From assembly GCA_030531005.1 (NCBI GenBank), contig JAUMTW010000008.1:1-64000 (forward strand): a DNA stretch of 64,000 nt. Reading direction: 5' to 3'. The translations under genes were made by a program, and so were the position numbers. The notes under the pieces are model-generated. The model did no database searches and was not told the origin of the DNA. It was given only the letters and a program-made list of their open reading frames with translations. This DNA comes from Corynebacterium sp. GTDB lineage: Bacteria; Actinomycetota; Actinomycetes; Mycobacteriales; Mycobacteriaceae. This document shows, piece after piece, positions 8,375-16,877 of the stretch; within the stretch, counting starts at the first letter, position 1; each line of letters opens with the position of its first letter.

Positions 8375-10000
8375 ATGAGTAAACACACATCACCAAATAT
8401 GCCCCTCCCACCGATGACCGCAACTCTGTGGGGCACCCCGGCAGAAGCTAAGCCTTTATCCAGTAGCGTTCAGAAGATCCTGAAGACTTTCCTCGACGCT
8501 GATATTGATGCCCAGCCCCATCCAGCGGAAGCGGATATCCCTATCGCACAGGTCACCCTGGACGATATCCACGTGCAGGCCCTCAGCAACATTATCGGTG
8601 CAGACTACGTTTCCCAATCCCACCAACAGCGCATCCGCCATGCGCGCGGTAAGTCATATCCCGACCTGCTGGCTATGCGTGCGTCAAAGCCAGTAACTGC
8701 CCCTGATGTCGTGGTAGCTCCGCACACGGAAGAAGAAGTTCTTGCCCTCTTGCAATATTGCACCGAGCACCACATTGCCGTAGTTCCCTTCGGCGGCGGT
8801 ACCAGCGTGGTCGGCGGCCTTACCCCACTCAACGAGGGGTTCAACGGGGTAGTCTCCCTCGACTTAGCTCGCTTCGACAGGCTGGAGGACGTTGACCCTG
8901 TCTCCTTGGAAGCCACGTTAGGCGCTGGCCTTTCCGGCCCCCATGCCGAATTACTGCTAGCAGAGCACAATTTACAGTTAGGCCACTTCCCTCAGTCCTT
9001 CCCCTATGCGAGCATCGGCGGTTTTGCCGCAACCCGCTCCTCTGGGCAGTCCTCTGCTGGCTATGGTCGCTTCGACGAGATGGTACGAAGTGTCACCGTT
9101 GTAACTCCAACTGGGATTAGCGAGATAGGCTATAACGCTCCGGCATCCGCGGCGGGCCCCGATTTGCGTCACCTCTTCTTAGGTTCTGAGGGAACCCTGG
9201 GCATCATCACCCGCGTGCGTGTACGAGTCCACGAGATCCCCGCTACCAAGCGCTATGAGGCCTTTAGCTTCCCAGACTTCGAATCTGGTGCTCATGCCTT
9301 GCGCAAGGTGACTCAGACCGGCACCGGCCCAACCGTATTGCGGCTCTCAGATGAGATCGAGTCCAGCGTCAACCTCACCTCCACGCACAATATTGGCGAG
9401 GCCGATACCAATAACAATGGATGCCTGTGCCTAACCATGTATGAAGGTACTGCCGAACATACGGCATCACGGCATGCAGAAACCCGCGAACTGCTTCTTG
9501 CCTGCGGTGGCACCTCCCTCGGCGAACAGCCCGTGCGCCAATGGGAAAAGGGACGTTTTGGCGCCCCAGTGCTGCGCGATGGCCTGCTGGATTCCGGTGT
9601 GATCTGCGAGACGTTGGAAACAGCTACTGACTGGTCCAATGTCACCCGCCTAAAGAAGGCAGTCACTAAGGCCTTGGGCGACACCTTGGCAGCCAGTGGG
9701 GCACCGTCGATCATCATGTGCCATATCTCGCACGTCTATTCCGGCGGTTGCTCTCTCTACTTCACCGTCATTGCAGCCCAGCGCCACGATGACCCCGCTG
9801 CCCAGTGGTGGCCCGCAAAGAAGGCCGCAACCCAAGCCATGGTCGACAATGGCGGCACTATTACCCATCACCATGCTGTGGGTACAGATCACCGCGAGCA
9901 CATTGTCGCCGAGCAAGGCGATCTGAGTATCGCAATTTTGCGTGGTATTAAGCAGCAAGTAGATCCAGCTGGCATCTTAAATCCAGGCAAGCTCTTCTGA
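8375..10000 (+). CDS. FAD-linked oxidase, alkyl-dihydroxyacetonephosphate synthase-like
   Basis: Flavoprotein of the vanillyl-alcohol-oxidase fold, 541 residues, closest to the alkyl-DHAP synthase/glycolate-oxidase group. The FAD pyrophosphate loop is PFGGGTSVVGG (about 134-144). Other conserved parts are RSSGQSSAGYGRFDEMV, HLFLGSEGTLGIITR and the C-terminal THHHAVGTDH His cluster and NPGKLF end. The His cluster is the catalytic signature of AGPS-type enzymes. The true reaction is unknown; a lipid or glycerol-phosphate-linked substrate is inferred from the neighbouring DAG kinase and glpD. The same gene set occurs in M. tuberculosis (Rv2249c-Rv2252), to my knowledge. The following kinase gene starts 12 nt downstream. 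Confidence 0.85.
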   Translation: MSKHTSPNMPLPPMTATLWGTPAEAKPLSSSVQKILKTFLDADIDAQPHPAEADIPIAQVTLDDIHVQALSNIIGADYVSQSHQQRIRHARGKSYPDLLAMRASKPVTAPDVVVAPHTEEEVLALLQYCTEHHIAVVPFGGGTSVVGGLTPLNEGFNGVVSLDLARFDRLEDVDPVSLEATLGAGLSGPHAELLLAEHNLQLGHFPQSFPYASIGGFAATRSSGQSSAGYGRFDEMVRSVTVVTPTGISEIGYNAPASAAGPDLRHLFLGSEGTLGIITRVRVRVHEIPATKRYEAFSFPDFESGAHALRKVTQTGTGPTVLRLSDEIESSVNLTSTHNIGEADTNNNGCLCLTMYEGTAEHTASRHAETRELLLACGGTSLGEQPVRQWEKGRFGAPVLRDGLLDSGVICETLETATDWSNVTRLKKAVTKALGDTLAASGAPSIIMCHISHVYSGGCSLYFTVIAAQRHDDPAAQWWPAKKAATQAMVDNGGTITHHHAVGTDHREHIVAEQGDLSIAILRGIKQQVDPAGILNPGKLF

Positions 10001-10012
10001 GATGAGGACATT

Positions 10013-10951
10013 ATGAATGCACAATCCCAGGCAGCCTATCCTCTGCATTACACCGACATCCATAAGGTTGCTTTACTCACCAACCCCGCCGCCTCCAAGG
10101 GACAGGCGGTAGCCAATGCCGCCAAGGCTCGCGAGGAATTCGCTGCGCTCGGCGTGGAGGTCGAAGAAGTCTCCGGCTCTAGTGAACGTGAATCCCTGGT
10201 CTTAGCTCAGGAGATCGCTGCGCGCGACGATATTGATGCCTTCGTAGTTTGCGGCGGCGATGGGCTTATCAACCTCGCCTTACAGGCACATGTAGGCCAA
10301 GAAACCCCGCTTGGCATCATCCCCTCGGGCACTGGTAATGACACTGCCCGTGCCCTTGGCATTCCGCGCGATGCTAAGGCTGCCGCCCAGATTATTGCTG
10401 CTGGTTTGGTCAGCCACGCTGATGTGGGGTTACTACGCCAAGGTGATGCGCAGCGGTACTTCGCCTCGATTGCCTGCGCAGGCTTTGATTCCCTGGTCAA
10501 CGATCGTGCTAATAGCCTGCGCTGGCCCAAGGGCAAGGCGCGCTACAACGTCGCCATCGTGGTTGAATTCGCACAATTCCACTCCATGCCAGCCAAGCTC
10601 ACCTTGGCTGATGGCACGGTCTTTGAAGACCAGGTCACCTTGTGCGCCATTGGCAATACCAGTACCTACGGTGGCGGTATGCGGGTATGCCCGCAGGCCT
10701 CGGCTCATGATGGCTTATTTGATATCACCATCATCCGGCGCATTAACCGACGTAAGGCGGCTATGAATGTGACCCGCTTCTTTAGCGGCAACTTCGAAGG
10801 CTTCCCGGAGGTGCAGACCTTCCGCACTAGCAAAGTGGAGCTGGATATGCCAGGCATCAATATTTATGCCGATGGTGATTTCATGTTCTCTTCGCCGCTC
10901 ACCGCGGAGGTCGTACCCCAAGGTGCACGCTTTATCGTTCCCCGTTTTTGA
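10013..10951 (+). CDS. Diacylglycerol kinase family lipid kinase
   Basis: Lipid kinase of the DAGK catalytic (NAD-kinase-like) fold, 312 residues, probable ortholog of mycobacterial Rv2252, which phosphorylates diacylglycerol. Visible motifs are LLTNPAASKG (residues about 21-30), the nucleotide loop CGGDGLINLALQ and IPSGTGNDTARALGIP. The third loop normally reads GGDGT; here Thr is Leu. The C-terminal beta-domain (GGGMRVCPQASAHDGLFDITII) is intact. It shares an operon with the upstream flavoprotein (12-nt gap, AGGA before ATG). A second paralogue is at 24062-25108. Confidence 0.9.
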   Translation: MNAQSQAAYPLHYTDIHKVALLTNPAASKGQAVANAAKAREEFAALGVEVEEVSGSSERESLVLAQEIAARDDIDAFVVCGGDGLINLALQAHVGQETPLGIIPSGTGNDTARALGIPRDAKAAAQIIAAGLVSHADVGLLRQGDAQRYFASIACAGFDSLVNDRANSLRWPKGKARYNVAIVVEFAQFHSMPAKLTLADGTVFEDQVTLCAIGNTSTYGGGMRVCPQASAHDGLFDITIIRRINRRKAAMNVTRFFSGNFEGFPEVQTFRTSKVELDMPGINIYADGDFMFSSPLTAEVVPQGARFIVPRF

Positions 10952-11029
10952 ACCCAAGGACCTATATTTTTCTCCCAGCTCCGCTAGGTGTGCACTATTT
11001 TCCCTATAGAAGTTATTCAAGAATCCCCC

Positions 11030-11060
11030 TATACTAATCGCTAGGCGCCCCAACAGGGGC
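11030..11060 (+). promoter_or_regulatory. Putative promoter and leader hairpin of the YhgE gene
   Basis: TATACT (11030-11035) is a good -10 hexamer. It is followed, after the expected start at about 11042, by GCCCC-AACA-GGGGC (11047-11060). A separate promoter for the YhgE-TetR-glpD block is likely. I see no convincing -35. Confidence 0.45.
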
Positions 11061-11095
11061 TGCACTCTAGCCCTTGTTTCGAAAGGATTCCGCTC

Positions 11096-13171
11096 ATGCA
11101 AGACCCAAACCCAAGCTCCAGCCCACCGGATGCCCGCACTGCCTCACTACGCCGGATCCGCGTCACCCGAACCTTGATCGTAATGTTCCTGGTGACCCCA
11201 CTGCTGCTGGCCACCGCCTGGATGTGGTCCATGTGGGACCCCTCTCACTACCTCCGCGATATCAAGTTGGCTGTGGTCAATGAAGATGAGGGTGTGACCC
11301 AAAATGGGGTTGCGGCCAATTATGGCGATGATATTGTCACCGGCTTGTTGGAAACTGACTATCTTAATTTCACCGAGACCACGGCAGATGAAGCTGATGC
11401 CGGCTTGCAAGATGGAGACTATATGTTCGTGGTTTCCATCCCGCGTAATTTCTCCGAACAGGTCATCACCGTGATCGACCCGGAGCCGGTTCAGCCCAGC
11501 ATTGTGATCAGCTATAACGACTTCTATGGCACCAATACTCCACTGCTAACCTCCGGAGTAGTCCCCGGAATCCAACAAGGAATCTCTCAAGGTATTGCCG
11601 AGGGCTACGCCCATGAGATCCTCGATGGCATGAACCAGCTGGGTACAGGTTTGCAAGACGCTGCTGATGGTGCTTTCCTCGTTGATGATGGTGCCGGCCA
11701 GCTCAATGAGGGTGCGATTGAAGGTATCGACGGCGCTTTGCAGCTTGATGATGGCGCAGCTCAGCTCCACGATGGCACTACTGAATTATTAGATGGCGCC
11801 TACCAGCTCGATGACGGTGTAGATCAATTACGTGCTGGTACCCGCGAACTTGGCGATGGCGCAGCCCAAATTGATACCGGTGTCAACCAGCTGACCAGCC
11901 TGCTCATCCCACTGCTGCGGCAGGTCGGGGACGCTGCTCAAGTCCTTACCCCTATTGCGAATGCCTTGGATGCCATCGGATTGCAGGCCCAGGCCCAGCA
12001 AATCCGTAGCCTGCTATCCAACTTCGACAATTCCAACCCGAATGCTGTGGCTAACCAGCTGCAAATGCTTGAAGATGGCACCGCTGAATTATCCTGGAAC
12101 CTCAACGCACCAGACGCCCCCTATAACGTTGGACTCAGCCAACTCAAAGATGGCACTACCCAACTAGTTGATGGCGCCCAACAGCTTAATGAGGGCACCT
12201 ACCTGCTCAAAGACGGTACCGGCCAATTAGTGGACGGGACCTATGAGCTCGTGGATGGCACCGGGATGCTGAAAGATGGCACCGCCGAACTCTATGAAGG
12301 CTTAGCTGCAGGTGCATTAGAAGCACCGGAGATTCAGGATATTTCCTCGTCTTCTACCCAGATCGCCATGCCAATTCTCTATACCGATGAATGGCATAAC
12401 CCTGTACAAACCGTTGTGGATATTACTCAAGATCCAACCGACAAGGTATTGTCCGCTGGCGTTTCTATCATCCTAGTGCTCGTTTTTGGTTACCTCGGTA
12501 TGGCCATTGTCTCCATGCTCGCGCCACACATTTTGGGCCGTAAGCGCTATGATCGCCCTTATCAGCAAGTTTGGGCTGGTATGTGCTTAACGACATTCGT
12601 CAATCTCATCGTGCTCGCCCTGCTCTCCTTACTCTCGGTAGCAGCCGGTTGGACCGCAGCATCTACTGCAGCCATGGCCTTTACCTTGTTGGTCTTTGCC
12701 TTCAACGGCGCGGCAATTTACCAGATGCTTCGCATCATCTTCGGCCGACTCATCGGCGGCATCCTGGCCTTAGGTTTCTATGGCTATGGTGTGTTCTGCT
12801 CCGGCGCAGTATGGCCACTGGAGACCACGCCATCACCACTGCGTACCCTGCACCACTTCCACCCCATGTCCTATGCACGGGATATGTTCACCCGCGCCAC
12901 AGATGGTCGCATTGACAGCACCTTCTGGCTCTCCGCCCTGCTGCTTATCGCAACCTCCCTGGTCTGTATCCTGGTTTCTATCTTGATGCGCCGGAAGCAC
13001 ATGCAGCGTATCGCACGGCTCGAAAACGCCGTAGAAATGGAAACTTTGGAAGAAAAAGCCGAGCTTGAAGACTCAGCGGATGCCGCAACCGTCGAGCAGG
13101 CAGCGGTCCTGCTTGGTGACGCGAAACACCGCTCCGACTCCGAGACTGAAGATCGCCCAACTACCAAGTAA
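11096..13171 (+). CDS. YhgE/Pip-family membrane protein with DG repeats
   Basis: Membrane protein of 691 residues. One N-terminal transmembrane helix (about 25-45) precedes a large extracytoplasmic region, then five to six C-terminal helices (about 450-640) of the ABC-2-permease-like fold, and an acidic cytoplasmic tail. The outer region carries two blocks (about 185-265 and 325-402) of an 11-residue repeat of the LxDGxxQLxDG kind, predicted to form long coiled helices; this is the hallmark of the YhgE/Pip (phage infection protein) family. Its transport role is unproven and no ATPase lies nearby. RBS GAAAGGA precedes the ATG. The TetR gene follows after 9 nt, suggesting co-regulation. Confidence 0.88.
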   Translation: MQDPNPSSSPPDARTASLRRIRVTRTLIVMFLVTPLLLATAWMWSMWDPSHYLRDIKLAVVNEDEGVTQNGVAANYGDDIVTGLLETDYLNFTETTADEADAGLQDGDYMFVVSIPRNFSEQVITVIDPEPVQPSIVISYNDFYGTNTPLLTSGVVPGIQQGISQGIAEGYAHEILDGMNQLGTGLQDAADGAFLVDDGAGQLNEGAIEGIDGALQLDDGAAQLHDGTTELLDGAYQLDDGVDQLRAGTRELGDGAAQIDTGVNQLTSLLIPLLRQVGDAAQVLTPIANALDAIGLQAQAQQIRSLLSNFDNSNPNAVANQLQMLEDGTAELSWNLNAPDAPYNVGLSQLKDGTTQLVDGAQQLNEGTYLLKDGTGQLVDGTYELVDGTGMLKDGTAELYEGLAAGALEAPEIQDISSSSTQIAMPILYTDEWHNPVQTVVDITQDPTDKVLSAGVSIILVLVFGYLGMAIVSMLAPHILGRKRYDRPYQQVWAGMCLTTFVNLIVLALLSLLSVAAGWTAASTAAMAFTLLVFAFNGAAIYQMLRIIFGRLIGGILALGFYGYGVFCSGAVWPLETTPSPLRTLHHFHPMSYARDMFTRATDGRIDSTFWLSALLLIATSLVCILVSILMRRKHMQRIARLENAVEMETLEEKAELEDSADAATVEQAAVLLGDAKHRSDSETEDRPTTK

Positions 13172-13180
13172 GTTGGAATC

Positions 13181-13894
13181 ATGAACAGTTGGTATGAAGC
13201 ATTCCAGAACCCCCAGATTCGCACCATCACCCCGTCCGCAGCCGGCGGGCGGAGCCTGGAGCGACCCAGTCGTGGCTTGGTAACCGACAGTATCGATAGT
13301 GCTGTTGTCGAAGCTGCCCGGACGCTGATTATCACTGAAGGAGTCAACCGGCTCACGATGGTCTCGGTGGCACGCAAAGCCAAGATTTCGCGGCCTACCC
13401 TGTATGCCCGCTACGCCAATCGCTTGGAACTGACTCGGGAAGTGCTAAACCGGGAGATGGTCAGCATTCTCGATGTCGCCTTCCCCCCACCAAACAATGT
13501 GGAAGATCTGGTACGTACCACCGTGACCGTCGGGCGCTTGATTAGTGATAATGAACTGCTGCGGGCCTTAATCGAAAATGATCCCGCCATCTTGATTACC
13601 TACCAATATGAGCGCCTTGGCAAGAGCCAAATCACTATGATCCGTTTCTTGCGCAATATCATCCAACGCATCCAACAGCGCGACCAAAACCGCAAGGCCA
13701 ATGGGCAACCCGGCCCCTATATAAACCCTGGGGATCCCCAGGTCATGGCCACCTTCGTCCTGGCCACCGTCCAAGGGGTTTCCCTGCAATCGCGCATCCT
13801 GTCGATGATGCTGAACCGCAATGATGGCTGGCAAGAAGAACTCAGCAAGATTTTGAAGGGATACCTCGTCCAATGTCCACCGCCCACACCCTAG
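13181..13894 (+). CDS. TetR-family transcription regulator
   Basis: 237-residue repressor. The DNA-binding domain begins unusually late (about residue 38). Its helix-turn-helix is TLIITEGVNRLTMVSVARKA followed by ISRPTLYARYANRLEL. The C-terminal ligand domain is not informative. It lies between the YhgE gene (9-nt gap) and glpD (22-nt overlap), so it probably controls this glycerolipid operon. In mycobacteria a TetR regulator (Rv2250c) sits beside glpD1 in the same set. No clear palindromic operator could be assigned. Confidence 0.88.
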   Translation: MNSWYEAFQNPQIRTITPSAAGGRSLERPSRGLVTDSIDSAVVEAARTLIITEGVNRLTMVSVARKAKISRPTLYARYANRLELTREVLNREMVSILDVAFPPPNNVEDLVRTTVTVGRLISDNELLRALIENDPAILITYQYERLGKSQITMIRFLRNIIQRIQQRDQNRKANGQPGPYINPGDPQVMATFVLATVQGVSLQSRILSMMLNRNDGWQEELSKILKGYLVQCPPPTP

Positions 13895-15468
13895 ACCCGT
13901 ATGCTGCAGCAGCCTTAAATGGCACCCGCCGTGCCCACGAGCTCGCCGCGCTCCAAAACAGCGAGGTTGACCTCATTATCATCGGTGGCGGTATAACCGG
14001 TGTCGGTATCGCCTTAGATGCCGCCAGCCGCGGGCTATCCACAGTCCTACTCGAAAAGCATGACCTCGCCTTCGGCACCTCACGTTGGTCTTCCAAACTT
14101 GCCCACGGTGGGTTGCGCTATCTCACCAAACTCCAGGTCGGTATCGCCCACAATTCAGCAGTCGAACGTGGCGTCCTTATGAGCCACACCGCCCCGCACC
14201 TGGTGCGCGCTCTCCCCCAGGTCGCGGCCCTAGGTGCAGATACCACCGTGGTCCAAAAGATTGCAATGCGAGCTGGCTTTTTAGCCGGGGATGCTCTTCG
14301 CATTACCGCCGGCACGTCAGCCACAGTCCTGCCACGTTCCCACTATGCCAGCCCACGCAAGACCCGCGAGTTATGCCCTGCTGTTTCACCCCTAAAGTTA
14401 CGCGGGGCTTGGGTGAACTACGACGGCCAAATGATTGATGATGCCCGCGTGGTCACCGCCCTCGCCCGCACCGCGGCTGAAGCTGGTGCGACAATCCTCA
14501 CCTACTGCGACGTCCGAGAAGCCACCGGCGATAGCGTAGAAGTGCACGACCGCGAAAGTGGTGAAACCTTCAGCCTGCGTGCCCAAGCCGTTATTGCAGC
14601 CACCGGCGTATGGGTGGCCCAGCACGACCGCAAGATTAAGGTGCGTCCTTCGCGCGGTACCCACATCGTGGTCGATGCCGATACATTGGGCAATCCCACC
14701 GGCGCCCTCACGGTGCCTCTGGAAGGATCTATCTCGCGCTATCTTTTCATCCTTCCCGAACAGCACAACCGCTGCTATATCGGGCTGACTGATGAAGAAT
14801 CACCTGGCGCTATTCCTGATGTGCCCCCAACTCCGGAAGAAGACATCACCTTCTTACTCGATGGGGTCAACCGTGCCCTGGATCTCCACCTGCAGCGCAG
14901 TGATGTACGCGCCGCCTTCACTGGGTTGCGCCCCCTCATCGATGATGGCACCGGGGCAGCCACCGCAGATCTTTCTCGCCGGCATGCCATCTTAGAAGCT
15001 GACTCCGGATTGATCTCCGTTACCGGTGGCAAATTCACGGAGTACCGGCTTATGGCTGAAGAAACGCTCGACTATGTGATCGCCCGCCGCAACTTGCACC
15101 CCACCAAGGGCTGTCACACCAAAGAACTGGCTTTCGTTGGCGCTCCCGCGCATGCAGCCAGTGCCGGGGTGAGCGACTATGAGCTCTCCCAAATCCCACC
15201 CTGCATCGTGCATCGCTTTGGTGCCGAGGCCGTGAACGTGGTGGCGCACTGCCCTGTTGCCCGCCCCCTCGAATTCTTGCCTGGCTTCGATGTCACCCGT
15301 GCGGAAGTTGCCTATGCCTTTAGCCACGAAGGTGCCCTCTACCCCGAGAATGTTGTCGATCGGTGCACCCGCATCGGCCTGGTCCCTGCAGACCGACAGC
15401 GTGCGCTGCCCTTGATCGCCGACATTGCCACCGAAATGGGTATCGATGCCCAGCAGCAATCGGCTTAA
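13873..15468 (+). CDS. glpD: Aerobic glycerol-3-phosphate dehydrogenase
   Basis: FAD enzyme at the membrane oxidising sn-glycerol-3-phosphate to DHAP and feeding electrons to menaquinone. The 531-residue protein shows the N-terminal FAD fold (DLIIIGGGITGVGIALDAASRG, about 31-52), the signature FGTSRWSSKLAHGGLRYL and the conserved FTGLRPLIDDG and GGKFTEYRLMAEE segments. The ATG overlaps the TetR gene by 22 nt with GAAGGGA upstream, which implies translational coupling. In this setting it may recycle glycerol-3-phosphate from lipid turnover rather than external glycerol; no glpF or glpK is adjacent. Confidence 0.95.
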   Translation: MSTAHTLDPYAAAALNGTRRAHELAALQNSEVDLIIIGGGITGVGIALDAASRGLSTVLLEKHDLAFGTSRWSSKLAHGGLRYLTKLQVGIAHNSAVERGVLMSHTAPHLVRALPQVAALGADTTVVQKIAMRAGFLAGDALRITAGTSATVLPRSHYASPRKTRELCPAVSPLKLRGAWVNYDGQMIDDARVVTALARTAAEAGATILTYCDVREATGDSVEVHDRESGETFSLRAQAVIAATGVWVAQHDRKIKVRPSRGTHIVVDADTLGNPTGALTVPLEGSISRYLFILPEQHNRCYIGLTDEESPGAIPDVPPTPEEDITFLLDGVNRALDLHLQRSDVRAAFTGLRPLIDDGTGAATADLSRRHAILEADSGLISVTGGKFTEYRLMAEETLDYVIARRNLHPTKGCHTKELAFVGAPAHAASAGVSDYELSQIPPCIVHRFGAEAVNVVAHCPVARPLEFLPGFDVTRAEVAYAFSHEGALYPENVVDRCTRIGLVPADRQRALPLIADIATEMGIDAQQQSA

Positions 15469-15490
15469 CCCCTGAAAGGACGAAACCATC

Positions 15491-15757
15491 ATGTCGCAGT
15501 TTTCTACTATTCTCCGCCGTCGCGTTGCCCAAGCAGCCGTCTGGGCCCAGGTAGAACACCCAGTAGGTACCGGCAAAATTATTCGCAAGGTCACCGCCGC
15601 AGGTTCTTCGAAGAAGAAGGCTCAAGCATCGAAAGTCTCCGGGCGCCAGCACGGCATGGCTGCTGCAGAAAGCGTAGCTGGTATCCCCCCAACCACTGAG
15701 CGCGTCGATGGCATCATTGCGGCCAATATTGCCGCCAGAGTCCCTGGTCACCACTAA
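15491..15757 (+). CDS. Small basic protein of unknown function
   Basis: An 88-residue protein with a good ribosome binding site (GAAAGGA, 10 nt before ATG), 22 nt after glpD. The N-terminal half is strongly basic (RRR, KKK) with a short amphipathic start. The C-terminal half (MAAAESVAGIPPTTERVDGIIAANIAAR, split here by eye only) is neutral. No signal peptide, membrane span or known motif. Position in the glpD operon is the only functional hint. It could be a small membrane-surface or nucleic-acid-binding protein; I cannot choose. Confidence 0.7.
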   Translation: MSQFSTILRRRVAQAAVWAQVEHPVGTGKIIRKVTAAGSSKKKAQASKVSGRQHGMAAAESVAGIPPTTERVDGIIAANIAARVPGHH

Positions 15758-15773
15758 AGATTGGAGCACCCTC

Positions 15774-16877
15774 ATGTCCCGTCCTCTGATGGCAGTGGCC
15801 CTCACCACCTGCCTCAGTCTTTCCCTCACCCCCGCCTTCGCTTACCCCGGCTCGCAATTATTCACCGGTATTAGCGACGGACTCCAGCAGATCCCCACCC
15901 CAGCTGAGACTAAGCCGCTCCCTCTCGGCCCTTTGCAGCAACCCGCTGCTGCCATTGGCATCAGTGGACTCGCGGCCACTGCGCCCTTCACCCCCACTGC
16001 TGGGCTGATTCGCACCACATATGGGGCCTATGGCACCCACCCAGTTGCCTCGACTGGAGTGATCACTGAATGTGGTCCCTTCTACCAGCTCTACAATGAG
16101 GTGCTGCGTCTTACCCATGGGGTGACCACCGATGTTTCCTGTTATGGCACCGCCCCTGCCGGGGATACTGCCTGGGTAGGTAGTGAGTTGATATATCCGG
16201 CCGATATCAGTGCAGCGAACCCGGCGCCCCTCATCGTACTCAGTCCCGGTATTGGCGTGGAGCCAGGCATGATGCAAGCCCATGCCGAGTTCTATGCTTC
16301 CCATGGATACGTGGTGGCTTTGGGCTATTCCATGGCCAATTGGTTCGGAAATCAAATGCTGCTCGCCGCCGGTAATGCGGCTGCGGCCAGCCAGGACAGC
16401 AACCATCCGCTGTATCAAGCCATTGATTTTAGCCACAGCTCTGCCATTGGGCATTCTGCCGGTGGCGGTTCTGCTCTGCGCATCACCGAGCTGCTCCCCC
16501 AGGCCCTGCGGGCAGTCGGGGTGAATGATTTCCAGCTGCAAGCAACCGTCGGTATTAATCCCGGACCGAGTGATTTTGGGCTGGGTTCTGCCCCCAGCGC
16601 CATCCCCACCTTAGTGCTGGTAGCTGAGCATGAGACCTTGGTCGCCCATCCCCTTTCTCGAATTGCCTATGACCGCGCCACCGGTGAAAAGTGGTGGGCG
16701 GAATTGCGCGGGGCTTATCATGGAACGTACCTCGATGATCCCCAGCTCAACGCCTATGATGCCACCATCTTGGCCTTCTTGCGTTATGTTGCCGGGGATG
16801 CCACTGCGGCGAATGTTTTCACCGGAGAGTTCCTGCTGAGTCAGGACGCTGAGTGGCAATCCGTTGAGCGCGGCTAG
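15774..16877 (+). CDS. Secreted alpha/beta-hydrolase (lipase/cutinase-like esterase)
   Basis: 367-residue exported esterase. The Sec signal peptide covers residues 1-23 (cleavage AFA|YP). The nucleophile elbow GHSAGGG holds Ser228. His316 in AYHGTY is the likely general base. The acid is probably Glu287 (or Glu285) in VAEHETL, at the place where PETase/cutinase-type relatives carry Asp. Two cysteines (TECG, SCYG) may form a disulfide. The start at 15774 has GGAG seven bases upstream; a start at 15708 would overlap the previous gene and hide the signal peptide. It is the last gene of the glycerolipid block, so extracellular acylglycerols are plausible substrates (inference). It shares 4 bp of stop codons with the convergent PepSY gene. 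Confidence 0.85.
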   Translation: MSRPLMAVALTTCLSLSLTPAFAYPGSQLFTGISDGLQQIPTPAETKPLPLGPLQQPAAAIGISGLAATAPFTPTAGLIRTTYGAYGTHPVASTGVITECGPFYQLYNEVLRLTHGVTTDVSCYGTAPAGDTAWVGSELIYPADISAANPAPLIVLSPGIGVEPGMMQAHAEFYASHGYVVALGYSMANWFGNQMLLAAGNAAAASQDSNHPLYQAIDFSHSSAIGHSAGGGSALRITELLPQALRAVGVNDFQLQATVGINPGPSDFGLGSAPSAIPTLVLVAEHETLVAHPLSRIAYDRATGEKWWAELRGAYHGTYLDDPQLNAYDATILAFLRYVAGDATAANVFTGEFLLSQDAEWQSVERG

